Shown in pieces: positions 16,619 through 25,630 of a stretch of DNA of 64,000 nucleotides. The stretch's first letter is position 1; every line of letters starts with the position of its first letter. Origin of the DNA: an uncultured Lachnospiraceae bacterium. Lineage in GTDB: Bacteria > Bacillota > Clostridia > Lachnospirales > Lachnospiraceae. The notes beneath the pieces are model-generated. The model worked only from the letters and a program-made list of their open reading frames with translations, made no database searches and was not told the origin of the DNA. The translations under genes were made by a program, and so were the position numbers. The stretch lies in contig CANRDO010000002.1 of NCBI GenBank assembly GCA_947629385.1, positions 62,001 through 126,000 on the forward strand. Reading direction: 5' to 3'.

Positions 16619-17362
16619 ATGAAGGGAAAATATAGGATAGCATTTTTGACATTGATACTCGGCCTGCTGCTGTGCCTGCCGTCGAGACAGGCATTTGCGG
16701 TTGGCGTCGGCAAGGCCGTTTATCTTGAGTCGACATCGGTCACGATGTATGCAGGAGGAACGAAGCAGCTGAAGATGTATGTGGGCGGCGCTTCCGTTTC
16801 CGCTTCCGGCTGGTCTTCCAGCAACAAAAAGGTAGCCACGGTCAGCAAAAAGGGCGTCGTGACAGCGAAGAAAACAGGAAAAGCCACCATTACCTGCAAG
16901 ACCGGGTTCGGATTCAACTTAAGCTGCAAGATCACAGTCAAAAAGAAGCTGGAAATATCCGGTTATCTGAACAAGAGCTATAAGAAGCTCGTGAAAAAAG
17001 CGCCGGAGGCAAAATATCAAAACGCGTATATGGATCCGGCCGGAGTCGGCAATGTTTATGTTTTCCAGACCGGCCACGGAATAGAACCTTTCTTCCGATA
17101 TGACAAGAAGACCAAAAAAATAAGTTTCGTCCAAATTTCGAGCACCGGAAAAGACGAGAGGCAGAATCGTTTTACCATTTACGGAGCCTCCCTAGGGATG
17201 ACTACGAAACAAGTGAAAGCTGCTCTCAAAGCGAAGAAGTGCAAATATACCGGAAAGCAGGTGTACGGCAATCTGACACATCTAAACTACACAAAGAACG
17301 GTCACAAGATCACGATATTCATCGAGAAAGGGAAAGTCACTGCAGTACAGTGGTCGCGATAA
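16619..17362 (+). CDS. Secreted Big_2 (bacterial Ig-like) domain protein
   Basis: 247 residues with a signal peptide (MKGKYR, hydrophobic core, ending near AFAVG). A Big_2 domain follows (about 30-115) with ASGWSSSNKKVATVSKKGVV and TGKATITCKTG. The C-terminal half is unassigned; a stretch near 190 (SLGMTTKQVKAALKAKK) resembles the GMTxxQVxxLLG motif of small exported BLIP/SmpA-like folds. AGGAGG precedes the ATG. It sits in plus orientation inside an otherwise minus-strand defence-like island, driven by a consensus promoter. A surface or adhesion role is possible; no catalytic site is seen. Confidence 0.8.
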   Translation: MKGKYRIAFLTLILGLLLCLPSRQAFAVGVGKAVYLESTSVTMYAGGTKQLKMYVGGASVSASGWSSSNKKVATVSKKGVVTAKKTGKATITCKTGFGFNLSCKITVKKKLEISGYLNKSYKKLVKKAPEAKYQNAYMDPAGVGNVYVFQTGHGIEPFFRYDKKTKKISFVQISSTGKDERQNRFTIYGASLGMTTKQVKAALKAKKCKYTGKQVYGNLTHLNYTKNGHKITIFIEKGKVTAVQWSR

Positions 17363-17415
17363 AATGTATTCCAATTTTTTCTAATATGCGATATTATTTT
17401 CTGAAAAATTTCGGC

Positions 17416-18096
17416 CTACACCCTCCTCCCCCACTCCTTCAGCCTCCTCCTTCTCTCTCGGTAGTCTGGGAGCATCTCCGCTACAATCGTCCAGAAGCGT
17501 TCAGAGTGATTCATCTCCCGGCGGTGAGCAAGCTCGTGCACCACCACATAGTCCAGGATTTCTTCCGGCATCAGCATCAGCTTCCAGTTGAAGTTCAAAT
17601 TGCCCTTGCTGCTGCAGCTGCCCCAGCGGGTCTTCTGCTCTCGGATCGTGATTCGCCCGTAGGTCACGCCCATCTGCCTCGCAAAATAGGCGACGCGACG
17701 AGGGATCTGCTCCTTCGCCGCACGAATGCCCTCCTCACGCTCCCGGTCGCTGATCACACGTTTGTTCTGCCGCGCCTGTGCAAGCTGCGCCGTCCTCCGT
17801 TCGATCCAGCTCCGATGCCGCTCCACAAAAGCATCGATGTCCCTGAGCGCCATGTGCCGGGGCGCGCGCACGATGACGGTAACGTCTCCTTTGCCGGTCT
17901 GCCCGGGTTCACCGCTTACCCTGTCCTTTCCAATCATCCCTTTTTCTCCGGCCTCCCGCAGCTGCAGCGAGATTGTTTTTCGTGAGGAACGGATAAGCGT
18001 ATATTCGATATTATCTCTAACTTTTGACTCCATGCTCCTGCCTCTTGTCTTTCTCACACAATTTCCGGTTTCGCTCTTTCCGGAGCTATTGCACAT
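17416..18096 (-). CDS. DUF45 / YgjP-like zinc metallopeptidase (M48-type fold)
   Basis: 226 residues from the ATG at 18096, which follows the AlbA_2 gene stop by three bases. An in-frame ATG at 18033 (MESKVRDN) also has a Shine-Dalgarno and would give 205 residues. Family features: RSSRKTISLQLR at the N-terminus, TRWGSCSSKGNLNFNW, and the zinc motif HELAH followed by NHSERFW. The C-terminal block DYRERRRRLKEWGRRV is the part duplicated as two relics at 14492 and 16408. YgjP/DUF45 proteins are often next to type I restriction genes and AlbA_2 proteins; their substrate is unknown. Confidence 0.9.
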   Translation of the reverse strand: MCNSSGKSETGNCVRKTRGRSMESKVRDNIEYTLIRSSRKTISLQLREAGEKGMIGKDRVSGEPGQTGKGDVTVIVRAPRHMALRDIDAFVERHRSWIERRTAQLAQARQNKRVISDREREEGIRAAKEQIPRRVAYFARQMGVTYGRITIREQKTRWGSCSSKGNLNFNWKLMLMPEEILDYVVVHELAHRREMNHSERFWTIVAEMLPDYRERRRRLKEWGRRV

Positions 18097-18099
18097 CTC

Positions 18100-19692
18100 T
18101 CATACACCTCTCATCACACTTGTAAATCGCTGCTTCGAGCTTCCCGGTTTATCCGGCACGCTGAGCCGTATCAGCCCTCGCTCTATGAGCGGATTCACGT
18201 AAGTCTGAATCGCGTATGTCGTGGAGGAAAGACCGAGGAATTCGCCGATCTCCTGTCTGGTGCGCGGGATGCGGCAGAACTCCAGAAGCCTGGTTTCTTC
18301 CGCCGAAACGCCAAAATCTTCTTGTCGTCCGCCTGTTTTATAAACTGTTTGAGACTCATTTATCCGGGATTCTTCCTGCTCTATACCACTGAATAATTTT
18401 ATATAGTCCAGGCGCGATCTGTCGGTTTCCCTGAAGGTTTCGTCGACACTATCCTTTCGGCTCTCCTTCACCGTCTCCCTGTAGAACGTCACCACAAAGC
18501 TGCCCCTCTCGTCCGCAAACTGCGGATCGCGCAGGTGATATTCCTCCATCGCTCTGCGGATCGTGGGGATGCCGGAATAGCGATTCTCGGTGATCCCAAG
18601 CACTTCGAGCGCCATCGCGAGCGCCGGGTTTCTGGTGTCCGGCTGCATCCGCCCAAGCTGATCTACGGTCAGTCTTCCATACAGGCCGCCCGGATTTCGG
18701 ATCTCCATCCGATCCTCAAACATCAGGATCTGTATCGGCATGCTCTCTGTGTGCATGCTGTAGTCCCGGTGCACTAACGCATTCATGATCGCCTCGCGAA
18801 CCGCGGTAATCGGATAATCGGTACGATCGTTGCGACGCCCTGTCTCCGGATCTATGATCGTTTTATTCCGCATATTTTTGCGCACGAACTGCAGAGCTTC
18901 CTCTAACATCTGTGGGATACTCCCCTCGATCCTCCGGTTGTCCAAGAAACGCTCCCCGGTCTCTCCCGTCTCACCGACCTCCGTGCCCGGCACAACCACT
19001 GCCGTGATGCAAAGTCCCGGGAAATAAGCTTGTGGATAAGGACTGAAAAGGAGCACAGCTGCCAGCGTAACTTCCCTGTCTCTGGTGACGCTGAGCAGCT
19101 CGCAGATCTCCTCATCCGGCAGTCCGGCAAGATTCGGCTTGCCCTCTTTCAGTTTCCGGATATATTCCTCCAGCGCATCCTGCCGCAGTGAAAGCCGTGT
19201 GGCTCTCGGTACTTCCCGGATATCGTCCTGGTACTTTCTGCGGAAGGCTTCATAGCTATATATCTCGTACTCTGTCATCGGCTCGTCGCTGTCCCCAACG
19301 CGCACATAGGATCCCTTCAGTCGACCCTTCCCGCGATAGTAGCAAGGGCGCTCCGACAACTCGATCCCTGGGATTTCCGCCGCGACAAAGCTTTTCCCAT
19401 CCTCCTCCAAGACAGTCAGAAGGGGCCGCACGACGGGCTCCATCTGAAGGCACTGTTCATTGATCCGCTTCTGAAGATCCTGCGGATCGTACACGCCTGT
19501 CTCCTTATATCCGGTTTTTTCATCTATTCCGAACACAATAATTCCCCCATCGTCTTGATTGGAAAAGGCAGAGAGGGTATCATACAGCCGTTTCGGGCAT
19601 CCTTGTTCTGCACTTTTTAATTCAAGATTTTGCGTTTCACATTTTATTTTTTGAATTTCTTTTAATTTTTCCAGAAAATCCTCTCTTGTCAT
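18100..19692 (-). CDS. AlbA_2 (Schlafen-type) domain protein with GHKL-like ATP-binding and winged helix
   Basis: About 530 residues. The second ATG (19692) has AAAGGAG at better spacing than the one at 19698. The N-terminal AlbA_2 domain (about 10-150) shows ETQNLELKSA, LSAFSNQDDGGIIVFGIDE and a long beta region. The middle (about 270-400) fits the HATPase_c_4 layout: AVREAIMNALVHRDYS and MEIRNPGGLYG. The C-terminal 60 residues contain a winged-helix-like segment (TRQEIGEFLGLSSTTYAIQTYVNPLIERGLI). Such proteins are annotated as putative transcriptional regulators or ATP-dependent DNA-binding proteins and are frequent in defence islands. It is co-transcribed with the DUF45 gene. Confidence 0.88.
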   Translation of the reverse strand: MTREDFLEKLKEIQKIKCETQNLELKSAEQGCPKRLYDTLSAFSNQDDGGIIVFGIDEKTGYKETGVYDPQDLQKRINEQCLQMEPVVRPLLTVLEEDGKSFVAAEIPGIELSERPCYYRGKGRLKGSYVRVGDSDEPMTEYEIYSYEAFRRKYQDDIREVPRATRLSLRQDALEEYIRKLKEGKPNLAGLPDEEICELLSVTRDREVTLAAVLLFSPYPQAYFPGLCITAVVVPGTEVGETGETGERFLDNRRIEGSIPQMLEEALQFVRKNMRNKTIIDPETGRRNDRTDYPITAVREAIMNALVHRDYSMHTESMPIQILMFEDRMEIRNPGGLYGRLTVDQLGRMQPDTRNPALAMALEVLGITENRYSGIPTIRRAMEEYHLRDPQFADERGSFVVTFYRETVKESRKDSVDETFRETDRSRLDYIKLFSGIEQEESRINESQTVYKTGGRQEDFGVSAEETRLLEFCRIPRTRQEIGEFLGLSSTTYAIQTYVNPLIERGLIRLSVPDKPGSSKQRFTSVMRGV

Positions 19693-19837
19693 TTTCATTT
19701 TCTCCTTTGTTTTTTAATTTTAACACCTCTTTTTCCTTTTTTCAAGTTTATTTTTGACCGTTTTTTGATTTTTATTTGAATTTCGCAGATATATTTTAAA
19801 AAAAATAAAACACAGAACCATAAACCCAATTTTGCAA

Positions 19838-19866
19838 TTGAGAGATTTGTTTCAATGTGCTATGAT
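19838..19866 (+). promoter_or_regulatory. Promoter of small membrane protein gene
   Basis: TTGAGA (19838-19843), 17 bases, TATGAT (19861-19866) with an extended TG at 19857-19858. It stands about 25 bases before the ATG at 19891. Confidence 0.6.
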
Positions 19867-19890
19867 TTTATAAAAGAGAAAGGTGCTGCC

Positions 19891-20232
19891 ATGAAAAAGA
19901 GAATTCTTGACTATCGAAAAAGAATTGACGTCCTGCTTGCGCAGGGCGAGGACTGTGACTGGAGCACGGTGCTGGAAGAGCATCTGACCCAGATTGCATT
20001 CTTCCAGCACGAGCGTTTGATTCATTTGATCGTGACGGTGACGTTCGCCGTCCTGACGATGCTGAGCGCCTGCTTCCTGCTGCTCACGCAGGAGATCGCT
20101 CTGTGCTTTCTGACGCTGCTACTTCTTGTGCTTCTCATCCCCTATATCGCGCACTATTACACGCTCGAGAATGAAGTACAGCGCATGTATGGACAGTACG
20201 ACGAGATCCTCAGGAAAATCTCAGCCTCTTAA
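19891..20232 (+). CDS. Small two-helix membrane protein, function unknown
   Basis: 113 residues from the ATG at 19891, which follows AAAGG by about seven bases; the frame continues upstream to 19855, inside the predicted promoter, so the shorter form is preferred. Two hydrophobic helices (about residues 44-66 and 69-88) are flanked by a charged N-terminal segment (KKRILDYRKRIDVLL) and a C-terminal acidic helix (ENEVQRMYGQYDEILRK). It is convergent with the ABC exporter genes, with only a 5-base gap, and shares no visible operon. No family was recognised. Confidence 0.7.
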   Translation: MKKRILDYRKRIDVLLAQGEDCDWSTVLEEHLTQIAFFQHERLIHLIVTVTFAVLTMLSACFLLLTQEIALCFLTLLLLVLLIPYIAHYYTLENEVQRMYGQYDEILRKISAS

Positions 20233-20237
20233 ACGAC

Positions 20238-22049
20238 TTACGCGACCTCGAACTGCGCGTTGTAGAGCGCCGCGTAGAAGCCGTTCTTTTCCAACAATTC
20301 CTGATGCGTGCCCTGCTCCACGATGTCGCCGTCCTTCATGACGAGGATGAGATCGGCGTTTCGGATCGTCGAGAGACGGTGCGCGATCACGAACGAAGTG
20401 CGGCCCTTGAGCAGCGTATCCATCGCCGCCTGGATCAGATGCTCCGTCCTGGTGTCGACGGACGAAGTAGCCTCGTCGAGGATCATGATCGGATTGTCCG
20501 CCAGGATTGCGCGGGCGATTGTCAGCAGCTGCTTCTGTCCCTGAGAGATATTCGAGGCCTCCTCGTTGATCTCCATCTGATAACCGCCCGGCAGGGAGCG
20601 GATGAATTTGTCGGCACGCGCCAGCTTCGCCGCGCGGATGACTTCCTCGTCCGTGGCCTCCAGCCGACCGTATCGGATGTTCTCCATGATCGATCCCTTG
20701 AAGAGCCAGGTATCCTGCAGCACCATTCCGAAGCCGCCGCGGAGCGCGTTCCGATCAAACTCGCCAACCGCATGTCCGTTCAGGCGGATACATCCGGAAT
20801 TCACATCGTAGAAGCGCATGAGCAGCTTCACCATCGTCGTCTTGCCGGCGCCGGTCGGCCCTACGATTGCTACCATCTGCCCCGGCTTGATCTCACTGTT
20901 GAAGTCGTGAATAATCACCTTGTCCGGCGTATAGCCGAACTGTACATGCTCGAAGGATACCTGCCCCTGAATGACAGACGGATCGGCTGGCTGCTCGGTT
21001 TCCTGTATCTCCTCTTCCTCATTCAGGAATTCGAAAATACGCTCGGCCGCGGCTGCCATAGACTGCAGCAAATTCGATACCTGCGCCATCTGCGTGATCG
21101 GCTGCGTAAAACGCTTCACGTACTGGACAAACGCCACGATATCTCCGATCTCAATGGTTCCTACCGCCGCCAGCATCGCGCCGGCCACAGCGACCGCTAC
21201 ATATCCCAGATTGCTGACAAAATTCATGATCGGCATCATCAGTCCGGAGAGGAACTGGCTCTTCCACGCTGATTCGAACAGGATGTTGTTCGTCTTCCGG
21301 AACGCTTCCAGCTCGGTCTCCTCGCGGTTGAACGCCTTCACGACATCGTGCCCGGAAAACGTCTCCTCGATCTGTCCATCAATCTGGCCTAGATATTTCT
21401 GCTGCGCGATGAAGTATTTCTGCGACCGCTTCACAATCCCCATCACCAACATCATGGACACTGGCAGGATCAGGATCGTAATCAGCGTCATGAGCGGCGA
21501 GATGGACAGCATCATGACGAGAACACCGATCAGCGTGCATACGGATGTGATCAGCTGTGTGATCGACTGGTTGAACGCCATGCCCAGGGTATCCACATCG
21601 TTCGTGATCCTGGACAGAATATCGCCCACCGCGTTGCGCTCGAAGTACGCCAGCGGCATACGGTTGATCTTTTTGCTGATATCCTCGCGCATCCGGAAGC
21701 ACATGCTCTGAGACATCTGTGTCATGAGCCAGCCCTGTATGAAGGAGAACACAGCACACAGACCGTAGATGCCCATCAGTCCCAGCAGGATGCTGCCGAG
21801 CTTTCCGAAATTGATGCTGCCGGTACCGGAGAGCTTCGCGATCAGACCGTTGAACAGCTCGGTCGTAGCGTTGCCCAGGATCTTCGGACCGATCACGTTG
21901 AACACTGTCGAGGCGATCGCGAAAACGGCCACCGCGGCGAGCGCGATCTTGTACACGCCCATGTAACGCAGCAGATTTTTGATCGTTCCCTTGAAGTCCT
22001 TCGCTTTTTCGCCGCGCATGCGGCCTCTCGGTCTTCTTCCCTCAGCCAT
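20238..22049 (-). CDS. ABC exporter subunit (permease-ATPase fusion), partner B
   Basis: 603 residues, the normal size of a half-transporter. Six membrane helices (about 35-330) precede the ATPase domain: Walker A GPTGAGKTT near 397, signature ISQGQKQ (a slightly unusual form of LSGGQ), Walker B MILDEATSS and an H-loop AHRLS. The ATG lies two bases after the stop of the companion exporter gene, whose end supplies the ribosome binding site. The two together resemble the heterodimeric multidrug exporters YfiB-YfiC/MdlA-MdlB widespread in Clostridia. MarR control upstream supports a drug or toxic-metabolite role; substrate unknown. Confidence 0.92.
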   Translation of the reverse strand: MAEGRRPRGRMRGEKAKDFKGTIKNLLRYMGVYKIALAAVAVFAIASTVFNVIGPKILGNATTELFNGLIAKLSGTGSINFGKLGSILLGLMGIYGLCAVFSFIQGWLMTQMSQSMCFRMREDISKKINRMPLAYFERNAVGDILSRITNDVDTLGMAFNQSITQLITSVCTLIGVLVMMLSISPLMTLITILILPVSMMLVMGIVKRSQKYFIAQQKYLGQIDGQIEETFSGHDVVKAFNREETELEAFRKTNNILFESAWKSQFLSGLMMPIMNFVSNLGYVAVAVAGAMLAAVGTIEIGDIVAFVQYVKRFTQPITQMAQVSNLLQSMAAAAERIFEFLNEEEEIQETEQPADPSVIQGQVSFEHVQFGYTPDKVIIHDFNSEIKPGQMVAIVGPTGAGKTTMVKLLMRFYDVNSGCIRLNGHAVGEFDRNALRGGFGMVLQDTWLFKGSIMENIRYGRLEATDEEVIRAAKLARADKFIRSLPGGYQMEINEEASNISQGQKQLLTIARAILADNPIMILDEATSSVDTRTEHLIQAAMDTLLKGRTSFVIAHRLSTIRNADLILVMKDGDIVEQGTHQELLEKNGFYAALYNAQFEVA

Positions 22050-22050
22050 A

Positions 22051-24387
22051 TCACTCGCCTCCTTTCAATGCATTCGGAATTTCTTCTTTCACAGGCTGGT
22101 CTTTTCCCGCGCTCTGGAATTCTTTCCTCTGCGTATCCGGAACCTCTTCCGCCATGCTTCTTGTCTCCGCTTCCGGTTCCTTCAACGCGCTCTGTATTTC
22201 TTCCTCCGAAAGCTGCCCTCTGGCGATCTCCAGATAAGTCTGGCAGCTCTCCAGCAGCTCCCGGTGCGTTCCTCTTCCCACGATGCGCCCCTCTTCCATG
22301 ACCAGGATCTGATCGGCGTGCAGGATCGTGGAAATTCTCTGCGCGACGATGACGACCGTCGCGTTCTGTATCTGTTCAGCGAGCGCCTGCCGCAGCAGCG
22401 CGTCCGTCTTATAATCCAGCGCCGAGAACGAGTCGTCGAACAGGAAGATCTGCGGGTGCTTCGCGATCGCCCGCGCGATCGACAGCCGCTGCCGCTGTCC
22501 GCCCGACACGTTGGAGCCGTTCTGCGCGATCTCCGACTGATAGCCGGTTTCCTTCGCCTCGATAAATTCGGTTGCCTGCGCAATGGAAGCCGCGGCCTCC
22601 ATGTCCGCGTCCGTGACCTGATCACCCGCGTATTTCAGGTTGCTCTCGATCGTCCCTGAGAACAGGACGCCCTTTTGCGGCACATAACCGATGCAGTCTC
22701 TCAGCCTCTTCTGGCTGAGCTCGCGAATGTCGATCCCGTCCAGCGTGATGCTCCCCTCCGTTACGTCATAGAAACGCGGGATCAGGTGAATCAGCGTGGA
22801 CTTGCCGCAGCCCGTAGATCCGATGATCGCGGTCGTCTTGCCCGGCTCGGCGGTGAAGGAAATATGCTCAAGCACCGGCGAGTCCGCACCCGGATAGGTA
22901 AACGAGACGTCGTCAAACGTCAGCACACCGGTACATGTCTCCGCATCTCTCGTCACGTCTGCGTCCTTCAGCGAGATCTCCGTCTCCAGCACCTCCGCGA
23001 TACGATCCGCCGCGACGCCTGCCCTCGGCAGCATGATAGAGATCATAGAAAGCATCAGGAATCCCATGATGATGACCATGGAATAGGTGATGAACGCCGT
23101 CAGGTCGCCTACCTGCACGGTGCCGGCGTCCACGCCGTGGCCTCCGACCCAGACGATCAGCACCGACACGCCGTTCATGATGAGCATCATAACAGGCATC
23201 ATGAAGGTCATCGTGCGGTTTGTAAAGAGCTGTGTCCGGAAGAGCTCCGTGTTGGCCTTTTCAAAACGTCCCTCTTCGTACTTCTGCCGCCCGAACGCGC
23301 GGATCGGCATCACGCCGGTCAGAATCTCTCTGGACACCAGGTTCAGACGGTCGACCAGCTGCTGCATGATCTGGAATTTCGGGTAGGCGATGAAGAACAG
23401 AACCGCGATACAGATCGCCAATAGGATCACTGCGAGAACGATGATCCAGCTCATCGAGGAGCCGGTCTGGATCACCTTGAAGACGCCCGCGATCGCGAGG
23501 ATCGGCGCGTACGTCACCATGCGCAGCAGCATGACGGTCAGCATCTGCACCTGCTGGATATCATTGGTACAGCGCGTGATCAGCGAAGCCGTCGAGAACT
23601 GCTCGATCTCCGCGCTGGTGAAATTCATGACCTTCGTGTAGAGCCGCTCGCGCAGATTCCGGCCGATTCCGGCGGACACTTTCGCTGCAATATAGCCGGT
23701 CAGGATCGCCACGATCGCCATGATCAGCGCCATCAGCATCATCTTCGCGCCCACCTTGAACAGGTAGGCGTTCCGGATCGCGTTCACATCGACTCCCTGC
23801 GCTTCGTATTCCGCGGCGACATAGCCGACCGCAACCTGATCCAGAAACATATCTGTCGTCCCGTCCATCTGGGAAAGGCGATCCTGCATCTGCTCCTGTA
23901 TCTTCTCCTTCGACATCAGACCCAGTCCGATCGCGCCCTTCGCCATTGCCAGCATCGAGGCGCCCTCCTCGTTATTCTCCATCTGGAAGACGACGCTTTC
24001 CGGGAGAGCAAGAATATCATTCAATTCTTCCCGTTCGTCCGCCGATAGCTTCTTCAGCTTCCGCACATTATCCCCGTTTTTGTCCGAAAGGGCAGAACCC
24101 TGTTTCCCGCCCTCTGCGCCGATCTTCGAATCGGGCGTCTCCGAGTACGCCTCCTCAACCTTTTCCGTATCCTCGTCCGAAAGGAAAAGCTCCAGCGTCT
24201 CCAGGCTCTCCTCCCGGATCGTCTCCGGCACCGCGTCCGCGATACCGTTCTGCTGAAGTCCGACGTTCAGCAGATCGCTCGTGTAGGACGGCAGGGAAAG
24301 GTCGCAGTACGCCTGTATGATCAGCAGCGCCACAATGACCACCACGGCCCCCTTCGCCTCGGCAAGAAATCGAAAAATATTTTTCAT
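22051..24387 (-). CDS. ABC exporter subunit (permease-ATPase fusion), partner A with large extracytoplasmic insert
   Basis: About 778 residues. GCAGGAGG before the ATG at 24387 sets the start; the longer frame to 24441 adds 18 residues without a Shine-Dalgarno. Between the first and second membrane helices is a soluble acidic insertion of roughly 130 residues (about 45-185), absent from ordinary half-transporters but seen in Lachnospiraceae relatives. The ATPase has Walker A GSTGCGKST, signature VSGGQRQ, Walker B IFLFDDSFSALD (FDDSFS rather than LDEAT, so the catalytic glutamate is replaced by Asp-Ser) and H-loop AQRIS. This pattern suggests the degenerate ATP site of a heterodimer with the 20238-22049 product. 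Confidence 0.92.
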   Translation of the reverse strand: MKNIFRFLAEAKGAVVVIVALLIIQAYCDLSLPSYTSDLLNVGLQQNGIADAVPETIREESLETLELFLSDEDTEKVEEAYSETPDSKIGAEGGKQGSALSDKNGDNVRKLKKLSADEREELNDILALPESVVFQMENNEEGASMLAMAKGAIGLGLMSKEKIQEQMQDRLSQMDGTTDMFLDQVAVGYVAAEYEAQGVDVNAIRNAYLFKVGAKMMLMALIMAIVAILTGYIAAKVSAGIGRNLRERLYTKVMNFTSAEIEQFSTASLITRCTNDIQQVQMLTVMLLRMVTYAPILAIAGVFKVIQTGSSMSWIIVLAVILLAICIAVLFFIAYPKFQIMQQLVDRLNLVSREILTGVMPIRAFGRQKYEEGRFEKANTELFRTQLFTNRTMTFMMPVMMLIMNGVSVLIVWVGGHGVDAGTVQVGDLTAFITYSMVIIMGFLMLSMISIMLPRAGVAADRIAEVLETEISLKDADVTRDAETCTGVLTFDDVSFTYPGADSPVLEHISFTAEPGKTTAIIGSTGCGKSTLIHLIPRFYDVTEGSITLDGIDIRELSQKRLRDCIGYVPQKGVLFSGTIESNLKYAGDQVTDADMEAAASIAQATEFIEAKETGYQSEIAQNGSNVSGGQRQRLSIARAIAKHPQIFLFDDSFSALDYKTDALLRQALAEQIQNATVVIVAQRISTILHADQILVMEEGRIVGRGTHRELLESCQTYLEIARGQLSEEEIQSALKEPEAETRSMAEEVPDTQRKEFQSAGKDQPVKEEIPNALKGGE

Positions 24388-24462
24388 GATATTCCTCCTG
24401 CAAGATCCGTTATTCTTTATTCCGCACCCGATCACACGCAATCCGGCACAGCCATTATTCCG

Positions 24463-25065
24463 TTATTCCTTCATGGTGTCCAGGATCAGTCCGGCGCAGC
24501 GCTCAATTCCAAGCTTGCCGCTGTCAAGGATCAGATGATAATTTGACAGATCCCGCCAGTTCTTTCCCGTGTTCGTCGCATAATAATTGCTGCGCTTCCG
24601 GTCAAACTTATGTACCACAAGCTCCACCTCATTCGGGTTGATCCCGTAGTTCTCGACCGCCCGCTTTCTGCGCAGCTCCTTGTCCGCACGGATAAACACC
24701 TTCAGGACGTCCCTTCTGTCCGCAAGCGCATTCGCCGCGCACCTGCCCACGAAGACCGCAGGCCCTTGCGCCGCAAGCTTCTGGATCACCTTCTGCTCCT
24801 CGAGATAAATCTGTCCCTCATTGGAAAGCTGCCCTTCAGCGCCCTCCCTCATTTTCCCCATAAGATAAATGGAATACAGGAAGCTGTTCGTCGCCCGCTC
24901 CTCATACTGCTCAATCCGGTCAATGTCGATGTTGAGCTTTTCCGATACCTGCTGCAGAATCTCGATCCCGTAGTTCGGGATTTCACCAAGCTCTGTGATC
25001 CTCCTGCCGATCTCGGTTCCCCCGCTCCCGTACTCGCGCTCGATCGCGACATATCGATATTTCAT
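24463..25065 (-). CDS. Cytidylate-kinase-like protein
   Basis: 200 residues. The N-terminal P-loop variant EREYGSGGTEIGRRI is diagnostic of the cytidylate_kin2 (cytidylate kinase-like) family. The body has LAAQGPAVFVGRCAANAL and FIRADKELRRKRAVENYGI, typical of the same group. True Cmk is about 220 residues with a different context; this family recurs beside MarR-controlled ABC exporters in Clostridia. Its real substrate is not established. The gene lies between the MarR gene and the two exporter genes on the same strand, in a probable four-gene operon. Confidence 0.85.
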   Translation of the reverse strand: MKYRYVAIEREYGSGGTEIGRRITELGEIPNYGIEILQQVSEKLNIDIDRIEQYEERATNSFLYSIYLMGKMREGAEGQLSNEGQIYLEEQKVIQKLAAQGPAVFVGRCAANALADRRDVLKVFIRADKELRRKRAVENYGINPNEVELVVHKFDRKRSNYYATNTGKNWRDLSNYHLILDSGKLGIERCAGLILDTMKE

Positions 25066-25113
25066 CTGCTATCACCTCTCCTTATATAATTCGTTTACAG
25101 CCGTTTCTTTTCC

Positions 25114-25602
25114 TCACTCCGGCGCATCATCCGGGGCTTTCTCCCGCTCCGGCAAGCCGGCCGACGACTTCCCCTGCAGAATTCTTCGCGCGTTCTGCCC
25201 CACAATATTCAGGCAGCGCTGGCAGATCTCAAACTCCTCCTCGCTTATGCCCTCTTTGATCGCCCGGATGAAGCTCTCCTGCAGCCTGCGCCCGCGCTCG
25301 ATGACCGGCTGCGCTTTCGGCGTACAGTTCAGCCGTATCTTTCTCCGGTCGCCCTCCACGGCCGATCTCTCCAGATAGCCTTCATTCACCAGCTTGTTGA
25401 TATTGATCGACAGGATGTTTTCCTTGAAGCCTCTGCTCCTGCTGATATCCCTGGCCGTACAGGCCTCCGGATTGTTCGACAGAAACATCAGGATGTCAAA
25501 GGCCATCTGCGGCATGCCGATCTCACGGCAGAGCGGTTTGAAATAATGCTCATACGCCTCCATGTAGCTGTGAAAATTCGCCACATTGCTTCTCTGGCTC
25601 AT
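25114..25602 (-). CDS. MarR-family transcriptional regulator of the ABC exporter operon
   Basis: About 162 residues from the ATG at 25602 (AAAGGAAG upstream); the longer frame to 25635 would start inside the operator. The winged helix covers about residues 35-120 with ARDISRSRGFKENILSININKLVNEGYLER as recognition region and GDRRKIRLNCT as wing. It is the first gene of the operon. A perfect palindrome TTCAAATTTGAA lies just downstream of its -10, so it should repress its own operon until a ligand binds. The ligand is unknown; exporter control is the obvious role. Confidence 0.92.
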   Translation of the reverse strand: MSQRSNVANFHSYMEAYEHYFKPLCREIGMPQMAFDILMFLSNNPEACTARDISRSRGFKENILSININKLVNEGYLERSAVEGDRRKIRLNCTPKAQPVIERGRRLQESFIRAIKEGISEEEFEICQRCLNIVGQNARRILQGKSSAGLPEREKAPDDAPE

Positions 25603-25630
25603 TTGTGTACTTCCTTTCAAAATTAAACAG

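Noticed and set aside
16404..16736. A 110-residue minus-strand open frame covering the DUF45 relic and beyond
   Set aside because: The frame differs from the one that matches DUF45, has no ribosome site and runs through the consensus promoter of the Big_2 gene.
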